7,441 bases of DNA from Ruminococcus sp. UBA7014 (GTDB lineage: Bacteria; Bacillota; Clostridia; Oscillospirales; Ruminococcaceae). The stretch's first letter is position 1. Every line of letters begins with the position of its first letter. Under the pieces are notes generated by a model, which had not been told where the DNA came from, did no database searches, and worked only from the letters and a program-made list of their open reading frames with translations. Location of the stretch: contig DJXC01000176.1 of the NCBI GenBank assembly GCA_002449575.1, positions 1 through 7,441 of the forward strand, in the 5' to 3' direction. The position numbers were made by a program, and so were the translations under genes. Of this stretch, positions 1 to 6,609 are shown piece after piece.

Positions 1-1145
1 TATTTCTGAACAATCAGGTTTTGCAGTCCTGTATTGACCTGTCTCAGAAATATATTGCAGATAAAAGCTTTCCGGATAAGGCAATTGATTTGCTTGATGA
101 AGCCTGTGCCAGAGCTGCACTCCGAAAGGAATCTTTTTCCGAAGTCACTTCGGAAGATGTTGCTGCTGTTGCCTCACTCCGGACGGGGATTCCTCTTGAA
201 CAGATGACCCAAGCCGAACAGGAAAAGCTAAAACATTTGCAGTCAGCATTACAGGAACAAATTATCGGACATGATAAAGCCATTGCACAGCTTTGTGATG
301 CTGTCTGCCGTGCCGGAAGCGGATTCCGTGAAATCAGCCGTCCGGTGGCTTCCTTTCTGTTTCTCGGCTCTACCGGAATCGGAAAAACTGCTCTCGTCCG
401 TTCCCTTGCGGAAAATCTTTATGGTTCGGAAAAGGCTCTGCTCCGTGTGGATATGTCTGAATATATGGAACAGCATTCTGTTTCCCGGCTGCTCGGTGCG
501 CCTCCCGGATATGTCGGATTTGCGGAAGAATCTGCTTTCTGTTCTCACCTCCGGAAACGCCCGTGCAGTATTGTCCTGTTTGATGAAATTGAAAAGGCTC
601 ACCCGGATATTCTGCATATTCTTCTGCAAATTCTTGAAGATGGCATTATTACTGACAGCACCGGACGAGAAATCAGTCTCCGGAACTGTCTGATTTTTAT
701 GACTTCCAATCTTGGTATGCATGAAAATACAAATGCTGTCGGCTTTCTGGAATTTCAGAATCAAAGACAGGCAAAGGCTGTCAGTGCGCTGAAAAAATTT
801 CTTCCGCCGGAACTGCTGAACCGGATTGATGAAATTCTTGTTTTTGAAAATCTCAGTCCGGAAAGTCTGCGGAAAATTGCACAGAAACAGCTTTCCATGC
901 TTGCTGAAAGAATGATGCAGAATGAAATTATACTTTCTTATGATGATTCTGCTGTCAATTGGATTGCTTCCTGTCCGGGAACAGAACAGTATGGTGCAAG
1001 ACCTGTCAGAAGACTCCTGACACAGGAAATTGAAAACCCACTCTCCAGAATGTGGCTTCATGACGAACTCCGGAAAGGAGATACTGTTTTTCTGACCGCT
1101 GAAAAAAATAAATTACAGCTTAGAGTCACAGAACAAGTGCATTAA
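1..1145 (+). CDS. Clp/Hsp100 AAA+ ATPase (ClpA/ClpC-type unfoldase), 5'-partial
   Basis: This is the C-terminal part of a two-ring AAA+ unfoldase that uses ATP to unfold proteins, probably for ClpP. The frame is open to base 3 with family-like residues (FLNNQV) before the first TTG at 21, so that TTG is internal and the gene starts outside the window. Counting from it, the D1 sensor-2 motif PDKAIDLLDEA is at 18-28. The second ATPase domain has Walker A GSTGIGKT (116-123), pore loop GAPPGYVGF (159-167), Walker B IVLFDE (184-189), sensor 1 TSN (228-230), arginine finger R268 in LLNRIDE and sensor 2 GARPVRR (325-331). A VGF tripeptide (240-242) sits where ClpC carries its ClpP-docking loop, which argues against ClpB. 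The D1-D2 linker is short, as in ClpA, without the UVR-like insert of Bacillus ClpC. Walker A has Ser for the usual Pro, and the usual WTGIP reads RTGIP. Family assignment is firm; ClpA versus ClpC naming is not. Confidence 0.95.
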   Translation, partial: FLNNQVLQSCIDLSQKYIADKSFPDKAIDLLDEACARAALRKESFSEVTSEDVAAVASLRTGIPLEQMTQAEQEKLKHLQSALQEQIIGHDKAIAQLCDAVCRAGSGFREISRPVASFLFLGSTGIGKTALVRSLAENLYGSEKALLRVDMSEYMEQHSVSRLLGAPPGYVGFAEESAFCSHLRKRPCSIVLFDEIEKAHPDILHILLQILEDGIITDSTGREISLRNCLIFMTSNLGMHENTNAVGFLEFQNQRQAKAVSALKKFLPPELLNRIDEILVFENLSPESLRKIAQKQLSMLAERMMQNEIILSYDDSAVNWIASCPGTEQYGARPVRRLLTQEIENPLSRMWLHDELRKGDTVFLTAEKNKLQLRVTEQVH

Positions 1146-1184
1146 AAAATCAGGGACAGTCTGTACTGTCCCTGATAATGTTTT
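1143..1184. terminator. Bidirectional intrinsic terminator between convergent genes
   Basis: A perfect 12-bp inverted repeat (1149-1160 pairing with 1165-1176, core CAGGGACAGT) with a 4-base loop lies between the end of the clp gene and the end of kptA. Read on the minus strand it is followed by six U residues (complement of 1144-1149), a strong terminator for the kptA operon. Read on the + strand it is followed by AATGTTTT, a weaker U-tract for the clp gene. It fills nearly the whole 37-base gap. Confidence 0.85.
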
Positions 1185-1728
1185 ATATCAGAAATACAGG
1201 CGGTACTTTTTCCGTCAGCCAGACATGATTTTCTGATAAGTAAAATGAATACCCCTGACGATGCATTTCTCCGGATTTGATTTTCAGAATATACGGCTTT
1301 CCATGACGCTTTCCGACTTTGTATGCTGTTTCTTCATCTCCTGAAAGATGTACATATTGCCGGCTCATCGGCAGCAGACCTTTTTCGGAAATCGAATCCA
1401 GAAATCTTTCTGCTGTGCCGTGATATAGAATTTCCGGTGGTTCTACAGGAGTCAGCTCCAGATTGACCGGAATGGAATGCCCCTGATTTGCACGGATTTT
1501 CGTACCGTCTGCATTAAAACGATATCTTTGCTTTTCATCTGTACGGACAATTTCTTCCAGAATTTTCCGGTCAATATGATATGTTCCGTTCTGATTGATT
1601 TTCTGAATCAGAATTTCTGTATCTGTCCAGCCGCCCTGATATGCAATTTCAATACCTATTGTCTGCGGACTGTGCCGAAGCACCAGACTCAGAAATTTGC
1701 TGAGTTTCGTCAGATTGTTCTTTTCCAT
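1183..1728 (-). CDS. kptA: RNA 2'-phosphotransferase, Tpt1/KptA family
   Basis: This cytosolic enzyme removes an internal RNA 2'-phosphate by transferring it to NAD+, giving ADP-ribose 1'',2''-cyclic phosphate and nicotinamide. The 181-residue product is full length and carries the whole family pattern: SKFLSLVLRHSP (10-21), GWTDTE (33-38), KQRYRF (66-71), IRANQGHS (78-85), PPEILYHGT (97-105), MSRQYVHLS (121-129), VGKRHGKP (138-145) and ENHVWLT (166-172). By comparison with characterised Tpt1, the catalytic tetrad is R18, H19, R68 and R123, all intact. The ATG overlaps the last 19 bases of the upstream membrane-protein gene, and two tandem AGAGG-like sites (1732-1737, 1740-1745) lie in that gene's 3' end, so translational coupling is likely. 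In fungi the enzyme completes tRNA splicing. Bacteria lack that pathway and the physiological substrate is generally unknown. The family call is very secure. Confidence 0.96.
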   Translation of the reverse strand: MEKNNLTKLSKFLSLVLRHSPQTIGIEIAYQGGWTDTEILIQKINQNGTYHIDRKILEEIVRTDEKQRYRFNADGTKIRANQGHSIPVNLELTPVEPPEILYHGTAERFLDSISEKGLLPMSRQYVHLSGDEETAYKVGKRHGKPYILKIKSGEMHRQGYSFYLSENHVWLTEKVPPVFLI

Positions 1729-3329
1729 TTTTCCTCTGTCCTCTTTTCTAATTTTGTTTTCAGATACGGCATCACTTTATCATACAGCCAGCAAATGCCG
1801 ACTGCTGCAAATCCGGTCATCAGAATATAATAGGGTATTGCATACTGCGATTTGCTTTCTGATAATAGATGATACATCATCCCGCCGATGACAATCAGCG
1901 GAAATATGATTTGCATTAATTTTTTCTTCCGGAAACAAGCAACACACCCTAGTAAAACTCCGGTAAAAATAAACTGTGCATAAATATCCATATAGCCTTT
2001 TGCAGATTTTTCACCGTCAGTACAAATCCACTTTGCAGGATTTTTTTTCTCCTGATACTGTTCCCGGACTTTATTATTCCAGATGCTCTGATAACTCGTT
2101 TCATTCCATTGTGAAACAAATTTTTTATAGAAAAATTCATCTCTGTAATGCGTATTCTCTGAAAATGTTTTCAGTCTGTCTTTGATATGTTCTCTGGAGG
2201 CTTCAGCGGCGGCTTCAGTATTACAGTCATGATTATGAAAATTACCAAGTGTATGATTTTCATTATACCAGCCCGGTGCGCTGTCAGATTCACTTAATCC
2301 CATAGAAATATAAGAAATCATCGGAAGTGAATTTTTCAGACAGATGCCGCTTCGGGATTCATAAAATTGAACCACAGTTCCCGGCAGTGAAAACGACAGG
2401 CAGCAGCTCATTAAAATATATGCTCCACAGACAGCAGCAATTTTTGGCTGTTTCAGACTGCTGATAAGCTTTACGGCTGCAACTATCATCATGGCAATCA
2501 GACAAATCAGATAATTCGGCTTAATCAGATAAGCAAGTGCAATCAGTATTGATGATAACAGAACAAATCTGATTTTTTCCGTCCGGAGGTATTCTGCTTC
2601 AAAGACAATTGCCCATACCGCACACAGCAGCCCCGGATAAATCCCGTAAATAAACGAACAGGAAATGACAGGCTGAATGCTGAATAGAAATAATAAAAAT
2701 GTAAGCTGATGGATTCTTTCATTTTGGAATAATTTTTTGTTCAGAACCAGGATGCCGTCATAAATCCCAGCCAGAAACAGTACGTTCATAATTTCCAGAA
2801 ACAGCAGATTCTTTACTTCTGCAAATAACTGATAAATTCGTGTAAGCATTTCATTCAGAAGCACATATCCTAACTGAAACGGATAATACGAAAAATATGC
2901 ATCTTCCATAAAGCCCAAATTGTCGTTTGCTGCCTGTACAGCAGCATCAGCAACCTGCCAGGAATCAAATGTCGGTGCAACCTGTGAACTGATTACCCAG
3001 ATACTCCCCGATAATATCACCCATACAGAAAGAATTAAAATTTCTAATTTCAGAGACATTTTTTTTAAGCGTGGTATCACAGCAAAACAAATTGCTGTTC
3101 CTGCACCAAGCCACAGCAGATTTGCAAGAATATTATCATGATAATACCAGACAGATTCATTCCCGTACGGAATCTGAATAACTTGATTGGAAATTGCTTT
3201 TCCGTCCCCAATAATTTCCATGCCCGTTGTTGAAAAAAGACTTGCAAACGTCAGAATTCCTATCAGAAAAAATGCAAACAGACAGATGATAATCCTGACA
3301 AAATTTTCTGATTTTGTTGTTTTATGCAT
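1710..3329 (-). CDS. Polytopic membrane protein, GT-C-like glycosyltransferase
   Basis: This 539-residue integral membrane protein resembles uncharacterised Firmicutes proteins often annotated as glycosyltransferase family 39/PMT-like, which use lipid-linked sugars on the outer face of the membrane. Apparent membrane segments lie near 11-33, 68-87, 95-114, 174-197, 208-226, 230-245, 255-288, 297-316, 448-465, 470-488 and 495-515. An external loop after the third segment holds an acidic motif APTFDSWQVADAA (118-130; D122 is a candidate catalytic residue), followed by YFSYYPFQLG (145-154), a pattern I associate with this group. A polar domain at about 320-445 contains MGLSESDSAPGWYNENH (343-359), and ESKSQYAIPYY (491-501) lies near the C terminus. 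The ATG has an AAGGAG site 9 bases upstream (3339-3344) and its own promoter. It precedes and overlaps kptA. The fold class is inferred and the sugar and acceptor are unknown; an O-antigen-polymerase-like role cannot be excluded. Confidence 0.75.
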   Translation of the reverse strand: MHKTTKSENFVRIIICLFAFFLIGILTFASLFSTTGMEIIGDGKAISNQVIQIPYGNESVWYYHDNILANLLWLGAGTAICFAVIPRLKKMSLKLEILILSVWVILSGSIWVISSQVAPTFDSWQVADAAVQAANDNLGFMEDAYFSYYPFQLGYVLLNEMLTRIYQLFAEVKNLLFLEIMNVLFLAGIYDGILVLNKKLFQNERIHQLTFLLFLFSIQPVISCSFIYGIYPGLLCAVWAIVFEAEYLRTEKIRFVLLSSILIALAYLIKPNYLICLIAMMIVAAVKLISSLKQPKIAAVCGAYILMSCCLSFSLPGTVVQFYESRSGICLKNSLPMISYISMGLSESDSAPGWYNENHTLGNFHNHDCNTEAAAEASREHIKDRLKTFSENTHYRDEFFYKKFVSQWNETSYQSIWNNKVREQYQEKKNPAKWICTDGEKSAKGYMDIYAQFIFTGVLLGCVACFRKKKLMQIIFPLIVIGGMMYHLLSESKSQYAIPYYILMTGFAAVGICWLYDKVMPYLKTKLEKRTEEKWKRTI

Positions 3330-3353
3330 GTTTCAAAACTCCTTCCGAATTTT

Positions 3354-3382
3354 ATTATAGCATAAAAAAAAGAAGACTGCAA
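3354..3382 (-). promoter_or_regulatory. Extended -10 promoter of the GT-C/kptA operon
   Basis: On the minus strand a perfect TATAAT (complement of 3354-3359) is preceded by TGC, forming an extended -10 element (complement of 3354-3362). A weak -35, TTGCAG (complement of 3377-3382), lies 17 bases upstream. Transcription would start near 3347, giving a leader of about 18 bases that still includes the AAGGAG site. It lies downstream of the sod terminator, which supports independent transcription of the GT-C/kptA pair. Confidence 0.7.
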
Positions 3383-3391
3383 GATTTTTTC

Positions 3392-3435
3392 AAAAATACT
3401 TTCCGCATTCCAGAAATTCCGGGAATGCGGAAAGT
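3392..3435 (-). terminator. Intrinsic terminator of the superoxide dismutase gene
   Basis: A perfect 14-bp inverted repeat (3422-3435 pairing with 3398-3411, arm ACTTTCCGCATTCC) with a 10-base loop begins 9 bases after the sod stop codon. On the minus strand it is followed by ATTTTTG (complement of 3391-3397). This is a textbook intrinsic terminator and ends the transcript before the next promoter. Confidence 0.9.
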
Positions 3436-3443
3436 TTGAAGTT

Positions 3444-4061
3444 TTACTTTACAATCGCATTGTAATTTTCTGAAATCACATTCCAGTCAATGACAGCAAA
3501 CAGATTTTTCAGATAATCAGCACGGAGATTCTTATATTTCAGATAATAGGCATGTTCCCAGACATCCAGTGCCAGTATCGGAATATAGCCTGTTTTTTCA
3601 GAAATCGGGTTATCCTGATTCGGAGATGCTGAAAGCATCAAATCACCGTTCTTGTTCACAGAAAGCCATGCCCAGCCTGAACCGAACTGTCCGAGTGCCA
3701 ATCTGGTAAGTTCCGCTTTCAGATTATCGACACTGCCGAATGTGCTGTCAATCTTTTCTGCAAGCTTTCCGGTCGGCTGATTTGCCGGGTTTGGAGACAA
3801 CTGCGAAAAATACAGATTATGATTATAAAATCCGCCGCCGTTATTTTTCAGAGCGGTTCTGACTGCCGGGTCAGCAATCATATCCAGATTCGACAGGATT
3901 TCGATAATATCTTTATCCTGTACACCTGCCATTTCAGCAGCTTTGTTGAAATTTGCCGTATAAGAAGCATGATGTTTTCCGTAGTGCGTTTCCATTGTAA
4001 GGGTGTCAAGGTACGGTTCTAATGCATCGAAAGCATAGGGAAGTGTTACTTGTGTAAACAT
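3444..4061 (-). CDS. sodA: Superoxide dismutase, Fe/Mn family (Mn-type signature)
   Basis: This cytosolic enzyme converts superoxide to hydrogen peroxide and oxygen. The 205-residue protein is full length, with no signal peptide. The N-terminal helical hairpin holds LPYAFDALEPYLD (7-19) and THYGKHHASY (25-34). The four metal ligands are H26, H81 in GGGFYNHNLYF, D166 and H170 in the signature DVWEHAYY (166-173). Gly77 and Gln149 (in SPNQDNP) occupy the positions that in E. coli distinguish Mn-type enzymes (Gly77, Gln146) from Fe-type (Gln69), so manganese or cambialistic use is the better guess. Sequence alone does not settle the metal. The ATG has a strong AGGAGGT site 8 bases upstream (complement of 4070-4076) and a full-consensus promoter. 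The gene appears monocistronic, with its own terminator, though read-through from the upstream MATE gene is possible. The family call is certain; the symbol is a best guess. Confidence 0.96.
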   Translation of the reverse strand: MFTQVTLPYAFDALEPYLDTLTMETHYGKHHASYTANFNKAAEMAGVQDKDIIEILSNLDMIADPAVRTALKNNGGGFYNHNLYFSQLSPNPANQPTGKLAEKIDSTFGSVDNLKAELTRLALGQFGSGWAWLSVNKNGDLMLSASPNQDNPISEKTGYIPILALDVWEHAYYLKYKNLRADYLKNLFAVIDWNVISENYNAIVK

Positions 4062-4094
4062 GGGGTATTACCTCCTGAAAAATAGTATATTATT

Positions 4095-4123
4095 ATTATA
4101 TAAAATTTTCAGAAATTTGTCAA
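4095..4123 (-). promoter_or_regulatory. Full-consensus sigma-A promoter of sod, with a possible PerR-like operator
   Basis: On the minus strand TTGACA (complement of 4118-4123) and TATAAT (complement of 4095-4100) are separated by exactly 17 bases, a perfect match to the housekeeping consensus. The start site would fall near 4088, about 27 bases before the sod ATG. The 15-base stretch complementary to 4087-4101 matches the Bacillus PerR box (TTATAATnATTATAA) at 11 of 14 positions and covers the -10 and start site. This DNA is very AT-rich, so the operator match is weak evidence. Confidence 0.85.
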
Positions 4124-4153
4124 GTATGTTAGCACTTATTTCTTACTATATTC

Positions 4154-5506
4154 TTAGTCATAATAAGCTTCAAAAGGGTCTTTTGGCTTTTCTGTAATTT
4201 CAGGTTTGACTTGTATCAGATAAATCAGAATTCCCGTGATACAGGTGATGGCTTCTGCTGCCGGAACAGTCAGCCAGATTCCAGTAATATCCCATAATTT
4301 CGAGAATAGCACTCCTAACGGCAGGACTAGAATCACGCCACGCAGCAATGAAAGCAATTGTGCGGGTTTTGGCTTTTCCAGTGATGTGAAAAAGACAGTA
4401 TTAATAATATTTATTCCCATAAACGGTATTGCTGTGAAATAAAGCCGTAAGCCTGTTTCCGCCATCTGCTGAAGCTGTAAATTCTCCTCACTGTTGAAAA
4501 TTCCGGCAATGCCTGACGAGGTGAAAAATATCCAGAGATAAATCATCAGAGAAATGATGCCGGATAATTTTAATGATTCTGTCAGCAGATATTTCAGTGC
4601 TTTTTTATCATGTGCGCCGTGTTCCCGGCTCATCAAAGGCTGAATTCCATAAGAAATTCCAGTGTACAGCGAAATAATCACAATTGCAATATTCGCTACA
4701 ATACCATAAGCAGCGACTCCAGTATTGCCTTTCAGTTTTAAAATCAGAATATTAAATACAATGATTACAATTCCAGCAGCAAGTTCTGTCACAAAGTTGG
4801 AAAATCCAAGTGAGATAATTTCCCGAATCATCAAAAATGACGGCTTTTGAAACCGGAATTGAAACGCATTCCAGCCGCTTGCCACATGCAGACTCATCAC
4901 AGCAATGCTAAACAGCGGTGATAAACAAGTCGCTAAAGCTGCACCCTTCATTCCCATATGCCGCATAAAAATAAAATTCCAGTCCAGAATGACATTCACT
5001 GTACTGCTCACCAGCATTGCTGCTGTGGCAAGCCGTGGGGCACTGTCATTCCTCACAAAGCATAACATGACTTGATTCAGCAGAAATGCAGGCGAAAATA
5101 ATAATATCATTTTTAAATATTCGTGTGTCAGTTCAAAAACATGTGCTTCTGCACCAAGCAGAAGGGTTATTGGCTTCGAGAAAAATAATCCCAGAATTTC
5201 AAAAATCAGCGCAATATTCAGCATCCCCAGAATCGTATTTGTAAAAATCTGGTCAGTCTCTATCCGGTCTGTATGACAGTAGAAAATTGAAAATTTTGTA
5301 GAACCGCCAATTCCGAACATCAATCCGAATCCGTTCAGAAAATTAAACACTGGTAAGGCAAGATTCAGCGCAGCGAGTCCTTCCGTTCCCAGACCTTTTG
5401 CGATAAAAAACGTATCTGCTAAAATATACAATGAAATTCCGAACGAACCTATCATGTTCAGAAAGACATATTTCCGGAAATCCTGTTTCAAATCCGGCAA
5501 GTACAT
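4154..5506 (-). CDS. MATE-family multidrug/toxin efflux transporter
   Basis: This 450-residue inner-membrane protein is of typical MATE length, with about 12 hydrophobic segments in two halves. MATE transporters export cationic drugs, dyes or metabolites in exchange for Na+ or H+. The N terminus has the family pattern ILADTFFIAKGLGTEGLAALN (28-48, Asp31 in the usual VD/AD position). The middle of the first half has VRNDSAPRLATA (151-162), ILDWNFIF (173-180) and MGMKGAALAT (184-193). The second half has AAYGIV (265-270) and GIQPLMSREHGA (287-298), matching the usual G-QP--S-N-GA signature. The start is set by GGAGGTGA just upstream (complement of 5511-5518). The gene follows the sugar permeases after a 58-base gap containing a terminator-like hairpin, and no separate promoter was found. 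No terminator is visible before the sod promoter. The family is certain; the substrate cannot be read from the sequence. Confidence 0.95.
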   Translation of the reverse strand: MYLPDLKQDFRKYVFLNMIGSFGISLYILADTFFIAKGLGTEGLAALNLALPVFNFLNGFGLMFGIGGSTKFSIFYCHTDRIETDQIFTNTILGMLNIALIFEILGLFFSKPITLLLGAEAHVFELTHEYLKMILLFSPAFLLNQVMLCFVRNDSAPRLATAAMLVSSTVNVILDWNFIFMRHMGMKGAALATCLSPLFSIAVMSLHVASGWNAFQFRFQKPSFLMIREIISLGFSNFVTELAAGIVIIVFNILILKLKGNTGVAAYGIVANIAIVIISLYTGISYGIQPLMSREHGAHDKKALKYLLTESLKLSGIISLMIYLWIFFTSSGIAGIFNSEENLQLQQMAETGLRLYFTAIPFMGINIINTVFFTSLEKPKPAQLLSLLRGVILVLPLGVLFSKLWDITGIWLTVPAAEAITCITGILIYLIQVKPEITEKPKDPFEAYYD

Positions 5507-5513
5507 ATTGTCA

Positions 5514-5557
5514 CCTCCAAAGAAAACAGCACACAGTCCAAAAACAGTGTGCTGTTT
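5514..5557 (-). terminator. Terminator-like hairpin between the sugar permease and MATE genes
   Basis: A perfect 11-bp inverted repeat (5547-5557 pairing with 5524-5534, arm AAACAGCACAC) with a 12-base loop starts 7 bases after the permease stop. On the minus strand its 3' arm runs into TTTTCTTT, forming a U-rich tail, which is followed immediately by the GGAGGTGA ribosome binding site of the MATE gene. It probably ends most transcripts of the importer operon, but its placement also suits partial read-through or attenuation. Confidence 0.75.
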
Positions 5558-5564
5558 GATATGT

Positions 5565-6593
5565 TCAGCCTACCAGACCAGAACGTTCAATACCTTCGGT
5601 AAAGTATTTCTGTAAGAATGTGTACATTACCAGAAGCGGTGTAACTGACAGCAGACAGCCGGCTTCCATCCAGATAATCTGTTCACGGGGAGAAACCTCT
5701 ACTGTTGCGCTGTTGAATAATTCCAGTGACAGCAGTGTGTTCAGATTTTTCAGCATCAGGGCGATTGTAGAGTTATTTGTAAAGAATGTTGAGCTGACAT
5801 AATAGTCATTCCAGTACCATACTACTGAAAACAGAAATACAGTCAGGAATGAGGAAGCAGCATTTGGTACCATAACCTGAATAAATGTGCGGAATGGTCC
5901 GCAGCCGTCCAGATAGGCAGCATCTTCCAATTCTTTTGGAAGTCCCTTGAAAAACTGCCGGAAAATGAATATCATCAGTCCGGCACGAATGCCATTCGCC
6001 ATCAGTGCAGGCAGATACATCGTCAGAGGTGTATCAATCAGATTGAATGCACCAAACAGAAAATATCTGAATTCCATATACTGCGGAATCGCAATAATCT
6101 GGTTCGGTACAAGAATCATCATCAGTACTATGCCAAATAATAAATTTTTTCCCTTGAATTTAAATCTTGCAAAACCATATCCCGTAATGGCACAGGTAAC
6201 TACCTGTACCAGAGAACAGCCAATGTTCAGAAACAGTGTTGTTCCCAATGTGTGCCAGAAATTCATGGCGTTCATGGTCTGACGGAGAATTTTCAGTGTC
6301 AGATGACGTGGAATCCACATAACTGTCGGGTCACTCATGTCTTCCTGCGCACGGAATGCACAGCTAATCATGTAAATTAACGGATACAGAATGATAAAGC
6401 ATAATCCGAACAGGATAAAAAATCTTGCAACAGGCCATACTTTATCCATTGCTTCTTTGCGCTTAAGATAGGCAATTTCTTCTTTATTCATATTTCGCAT
6501 ATGAATTTCACGAATCTGCTTTTTGGAGAGACCGTTTCCGACAATGTGTTCCCCCTCTTTGACGGGTTCTTCTTTTTTCTTGAAAATAGCCAA
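5565..6593 (-). CDS. Carbohydrate ABC transporter permease, MalG type
   Basis: This is one of the two membrane subunits of a sugar importer. It is 342 residues long, against about 270-300 for typical family members, because of a charged cytosolic N-terminal extension (1-52, rich in Lys, Glu and Met). Six membrane segments follow near 56-78, 113-138, 149-170, 190-212, 246-264 and 308-327. The EAA loop that contacts the ATPase reads ELEDAAYLDGCGPFRTFIQV (221-240), with the conserved Gly230 and Pro243. The C terminus EGIERSGLVG is the usual family ending. The start is TTG, chosen because AAGGAGGG (6602-6609) lies 8 bases upstream and the next in-frame Met is at residue 32. It follows the MalF-type gene by 15 bases, so the two are co-transcribed, and it is the last importer gene before the hairpin. 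The transported sugar cannot be told. The ATPase is not seen here; a shared MsmX-like ATPase is common in Firmicutes. Confidence 0.95.
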   Translation of the reverse strand: MAIFKKKEEPVKEGEHIVGNGLSKKQIREIHMRNMNKEEIAYLKRKEAMDKVWPVARFFILFGLCFIILYPLIYMISCAFRAQEDMSDPTVMWIPRHLTLKILRQTMNAMNFWHTLGTTLFLNIGCSLVQVVTCAITGYGFARFKFKGKNLLFGIVLMMILVPNQIIAIPQYMEFRYFLFGAFNLIDTPLTMYLPALMANGIRAGLMIFIFRQFFKGLPKELEDAAYLDGCGPFRTFIQVMVPNAASSFLTVFLFSVVWYWNDYYVSSTFFTNNSTIALMLKNLNTLLSLELFNSATVEVSPREQIIWMEAGCLLSVTPLLVMYTFLQKYFTEGIERSGLVG

Positions 6594-6601
6594 ATTCCAG
6601 T

Positions 6602-6609
6602 CCCTCCTT
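6602..6609 (-). promoter_or_regulatory. Ribosome binding site fixing the TTG start of the MalG-type permease
   Basis: The minus-strand sequence AAGGAGGG overlaps the TAA stop of the MalF-type gene (6609-6611) and sits 8 bases before the TTG at 6591-6593. No ATG or GTG lies at a suitable distance, so this site decides the start. The overlap with the stop codon suggests ribosomes pass directly from one subunit to the next. Confidence 0.8.

Noticed and set aside
249..1061. Long open frame of about 270 codons antisense to the clp gene
   Set aside because: The + strand encodes an unbroken series of AAA+ motifs across the same bases, while the antisense translation shows no recognisable domain and no good ribosome binding site.
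1949..2185. Short open frames on both strands inside the GT-C-like gene
   Set aside because: They lie wholly within a continuous membrane-protein frame and their products show no family features.
4129..4137. TTAGCACT, resembling half of a CIRCE heat-shock operator, near the sod promoter
   Set aside because: The matching GAGTGCTAA half is not found 9 bases away, so HrcA control is not supported.
4062..4153. Possible terminator between the MATE gene and sod
   Set aside because: Only a 4-bp pairing (AAGT with ACTT) is visible and it has no U-tract after it. The gap is explained by the sod promoter and leader.
5558..5600. Possible promoter for the MATE gene (TTGAAC with CATATC)
   Set aside because: The spacing is about 21 bases and the -10 is poor, so it is not supportable.
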